Assembly: GCA_021927905.1 (NCBI GenBank)
Contig: BLLK01000047.1
Coordinates: 3,348,001 to 3,412,000 of the forward strand
Direction of reading: 5' to 3'
DNA length: 64,000 nucleotides
Source: Chaetoceros tenuissimus
Taxonomy: Eukaryota; Bacillariophyta; Thalassiosirophyceae; Chaetocerotales; Chaetocerotaceae
The number at the start of each line of letters is the position of its first letter. Positions within the stretch are counted from its first letter, which is position 1. Shown here piece after piece: positions 61,398-64,000 of this stretch. The notes beneath the pieces were generated by a model, which did no database searches, had not been told where the DNA came from, and saw only the letters and a list, made by a program, of their open reading frames with translations. Both the position numbers and the translations under genes were made by a program.

Positions 61398-61935
61398 AGA
61401 GTTGCATATTATGGAAACCGATCATCTCCTAGTTGTGATAAATAAATATTAAAAAATAATTACCTTACTTTCTCTATTCATAGTTTTCCCTCCTAACGTA
61501 AGACTAGAATAGGTCATCCCTCTCCTCGACAAGCCAAACAAAGAGACCATCTAGGAATAGACCTAGAATCGAGAATAAAGCCATCTCTAGAATTCTTTTG
61601 GTTCAATTTTTATCAACGAGGTATCCTGATCTATAAGCGGGACGTGGCGGTCAAGGATTATAGTAAAGTATAGGCTAAAGCTTTAGCTATACTTGCGAAC
61701 CTCCTTGGACCTTCGTTTTGAATTTTAAAAGGTAATTTCACATAACCATTCTATGCCTCTCAGTTTTTGTTGTCATACTCGTAAGTAATTGCACGAGTGA
61801 ACATGGTTAGGATACATGCTAATCTATGCTTACATCTAGATCTTTCTCATAGTAATATTTATTAGTTTTTAACAGAAACAGCATTTCATTTTAATTCGCA
61901 GAAAAGTATTGGACACTGTTAACTTCATGAGCATT
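61398..61935. other. Intergenic region, convergent gene ends
   Basis: 538 bp between the vWA and BEACH gene stops. It includes a strong palindrome, listed separately. Nothing else recognised. Confidence 0.5.
61667..61693. other. Near-perfect palindrome (possible hairpin)
   Basis: AGTATAGGCTAAAG followed directly by CTTTAGCTATACT: two arms pairing over 13 bp with one bulged G and no loop. It sits between convergent genes, where RNA 3'-end or replication-fork effects are possible, but no function can be shown. Confidence 0.6.
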
Positions 61936-64000
61936 TCATCTATCTGGATTCATCTTCAATCCTAGCCCTCCCAAAAAGCCTGCTCCTTTTGATGCAACAT
62001 CTCCTATTGCTTCTCTACCTATTTCTCGTCCTAGACCAAAAACTCTACTTCCAGTACCCTTGACTAATCCAACCATTTTACTTCCAGTCCCTTTGACTGT
62101 ACCTATCACATTTCCAACTGCCTCGGTAACGGATCCCTTCTTATGATCTTCGCTCCAGTCACTTATTCCTTTTAATGCATGAAGACGAAGTGCCCCTGAT
62201 GAAAGGCAAGTTGCGGCAACAACTGGCCTAGACGGTGATGGGCCGAAGTCTATATCATACGCGGACACAACATCTTCCTCATCTTCGCCAATCTGCCATT
62301 CGTCTATGAAGGCCAGAGGCTTAATCGCAGAAATAAGATGAAATGACACACCTCTTCCACTACAAACCATCACAGCTTTACCATCATAGGTTTGTGATAT
62401 TTTGTTTGGAATTCCACGCCATGTCTCCAAAGCCTTTGCTCCGACGTGCCTTCCTTCTAAAGTAAACAACTGAAGAGTTACCACATCACGTTTGAAATCA
62501 CCAGAATCTGACCAAAACTTTGATACGCAAACCACAACTAGGTATCCAGAAGATGTAACACATATCGAGTTTGAATCAGCAAAACAGGTTTCGCAATTTA
62601 CTCCTGAACCTATTTGAATCCCTGTTACTTCTGCAATATTGTCATTTGGAGGAGAAATCGATCGTAACATAGTGCCATTAGTAATGTTGAAAATAGTGCA
62701 TCTGAAAGCAGAGACTGATGCGCATAGATTCAAGCTTGTATTGACTACCACAGAACGAATCTTCTGACCTTGATGACCTCCAAACTTCAAACGAGGTCGC
62801 AATGGGAGATTGCACGAAGGAGTTGAAATGAATCTCCAAAGTGTCACTGTACCATCTTCGCTTCCAATCACAGCAACTTCGCCAGCAGCACCTCCAACTC
62901 CAGCAGCTGTCATGAATCTACTTAGTATTACTACATGAAAGCGCAATATAATATTTCAATTCCAACTTACCTGTACCAATTGGATCCATATGTATGGCTG
63001 ATATTTTACTTGAGTGAGCAGATCGAACCTGTACCTCACCCTGAATAGTGCATTTCGATGGGTCAACAAGTTGGAAAGTGATTCCACCTTTACCATCTCC
63101 ATCACTGACAACTAAAAGCAGCCTCAAAGAGAAAAGACATCTCGAGATAGCAAGAACTGCAATATCTTTCTTGGTATGCCAATCTTTTGGCCTTGGACGC
63201 TCGAAACTAAGACGTGGAACAGAACGAAAATGAGGCAATTCACGCGTCGCTACAAAATACCCTCTGTCTTCAAAAAGATCAACGTTCCTCCTTGGCCTTT
63301 CTTCAGATTGTTCTGTATCTGCTTTCCAAGTCCATCGGAAGAAATGAAATATACCCAAAGCATCAATAGCGATACATCTATCTGGAAATACAAAACGCAC
63401 GCTGATTAAAGGTGCATGTGGTCCAGGCGGTGGTGCAAAAAGATGTACCCAGTGGGAAATTGGAGCTGATTCGAAAGGAAGCTGACGGTGACTGTTGTTT
63501 GGATCTATCGAACCAAAGTCGAAAACTCCCAGCATTTCAGAAAGAGTTAGCTTTCGACGAGGATTAGACTTCACGAGTTTGTGAACGTGTGGTCTCCAAA
63601 AGAGCTGCATTGGGCACTGCCCAAAATGAGCAATCTGTAGTTCAGTTGCGATTCTGAGATCTTCGTCCTCGATACTTGCGACATCAACACTACCATAGTA
63701 AGTCAAATAGAAGAAAACATTGTGTGCTTCAACTGCATCGGGCCCTTGCTGTTTTCTTCCAAAGATCAAATCGATCCAATGTGGTAGCATTGAAGTACAA
63801 ACCTCACTTTCAAGAGCACAGCGCATCACTTCTACAAACCTTTCTGGAGATCCTTTGGCCCACGGAGGCAACTCTACATCTCCAAGCGTTTCACCATCTT
63901 GACTTGTGCCTAACTTGAATTGATTGGAGTTTCTCAAAAATGCTGGATTACAATACCACTCTGGTGTCAATTCTTTCACTTCACTTGCGCTCTGACCAGT
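61936..64000 (-). CDS. BEACH-WD40 protein, C-terminal part
   Basis: The gene enters from the right edge. Two exons are visible: 64000-62971 and 62906-61936 (64-nt intron). The first opens inside a BEACH domain: EVKELTPEWYCNPAFLRNSN, LPPWAKGSPERFVEVMRCAL, MLPHWIDLIFGRKQQGPDAV, NVFFYLTYYGSVDVASI, IAHFGQCPMQLFWRPH, all standard landmarks. WD40-like blades follow (ISAIHMDPIGTAAGVGG, VAVIGSEDGTVTLWRFI). The last 60 residues are Gly/Lys/Val-rich (GTVKGTGSKMVGLVKGTGSR), unusual for the family. BEACH proteins (LYST, neurobeachin, LRBA) organise membrane traffic and lysosome-related organelles. The N-terminal part is outside the window. Confidence 0.9.

Noticed and set aside
1-64000. CRISPR arrays, rRNA or tRNA genes
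   Set aside because: No regularly spaced short repeats, no rRNA-like sequence, and none of the TTC-x-A-type sites I checked sat in a cloverleaf context.

Overview
The window looks like nuclear DNA of a diatom, probably a centric one. The evidence is an HSF-type transcription factor of the kind greatly expanded in diatoms, a presequence with a signal peptide and an F at the predicted plastid-cleavage site, a lumenal protein with a twin-arginine signal, a secreted protein with long Pro-Ser/Pro-Thr repeats, Ty1/copia elements of the sort common in diatoms, low GC, and short GT-AG introns (mostly 70-105 nt). A CEP131-like centriolar coiled-coil protein would fit a centric diatom with flagellate gametes. 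No species is claimed.

Layout. 1-5 kb: the end of a haem peroxidase, a ubiquitin-like protein, a signal-peptide-bearing WD40 protein, a small unknown gene and the CEP131-like protein. 5-8 kb: a gene-poor stretch with decayed coding traces and a small gene whose 5' end was tandemly duplicated. 8-31 kb: a dense host block with a UPF1/SEN1-like helicase, a YceD/DUF177 protein, the FACT subunit SPT16, an HSF, a lumenal PsbQ/Psb31-like protein, an unknown Q/P/M-rich protein, mitoribosomal mS33, a TMEM184/OST-alpha membrane protein, an RPAP3-like cochaperone and an LRR protein with about nine IQ motifs.

30.3-40.6 kb is the most structured part. Two nearly identical inverted repeats (884 and 849 bp) enclose a PqqB-like metallo-beta-lactamase-fold gene. 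An apparently whole 6.7-kb copia element with identical 191-bp LTRs and a 5-bp target duplication sits between that gene's TATA-like box and its start codon. The left repeat cuts off an interrupted gene remnant.

40.6-53.5 kb: an F-box/ankyrin protein, a torsin/ClpB-like membrane AAA+ protein, a tyrosine-kinase-like protein kinase, ATG12, an EEF2KMT/FAM86-like methyltransferase, a secreted Tyr-rich protein with two apple-like modules, and an SRR1-domain protein. 53.5-59.5 kb: a second copia element of another lineage on the minus strand (289-bp LTRs, 5-bp target duplication, one long gag-pol frame and an extra small KOW-like ORF upstream of gag). 59.8-64 kb: a vWA protein and the C-terminal part of a BEACH-WD40 protein that continues past the right edge.

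The host genes are ordinary eukaryotic single-gene units with no operons. Several sit as divergent pairs sharing 300-400 bp promoters (helicase/YceD, RPAP3/LRR-IQ, F-box/AAA+). All function calls come from reading motifs and protein sequences by eye; no search was run.
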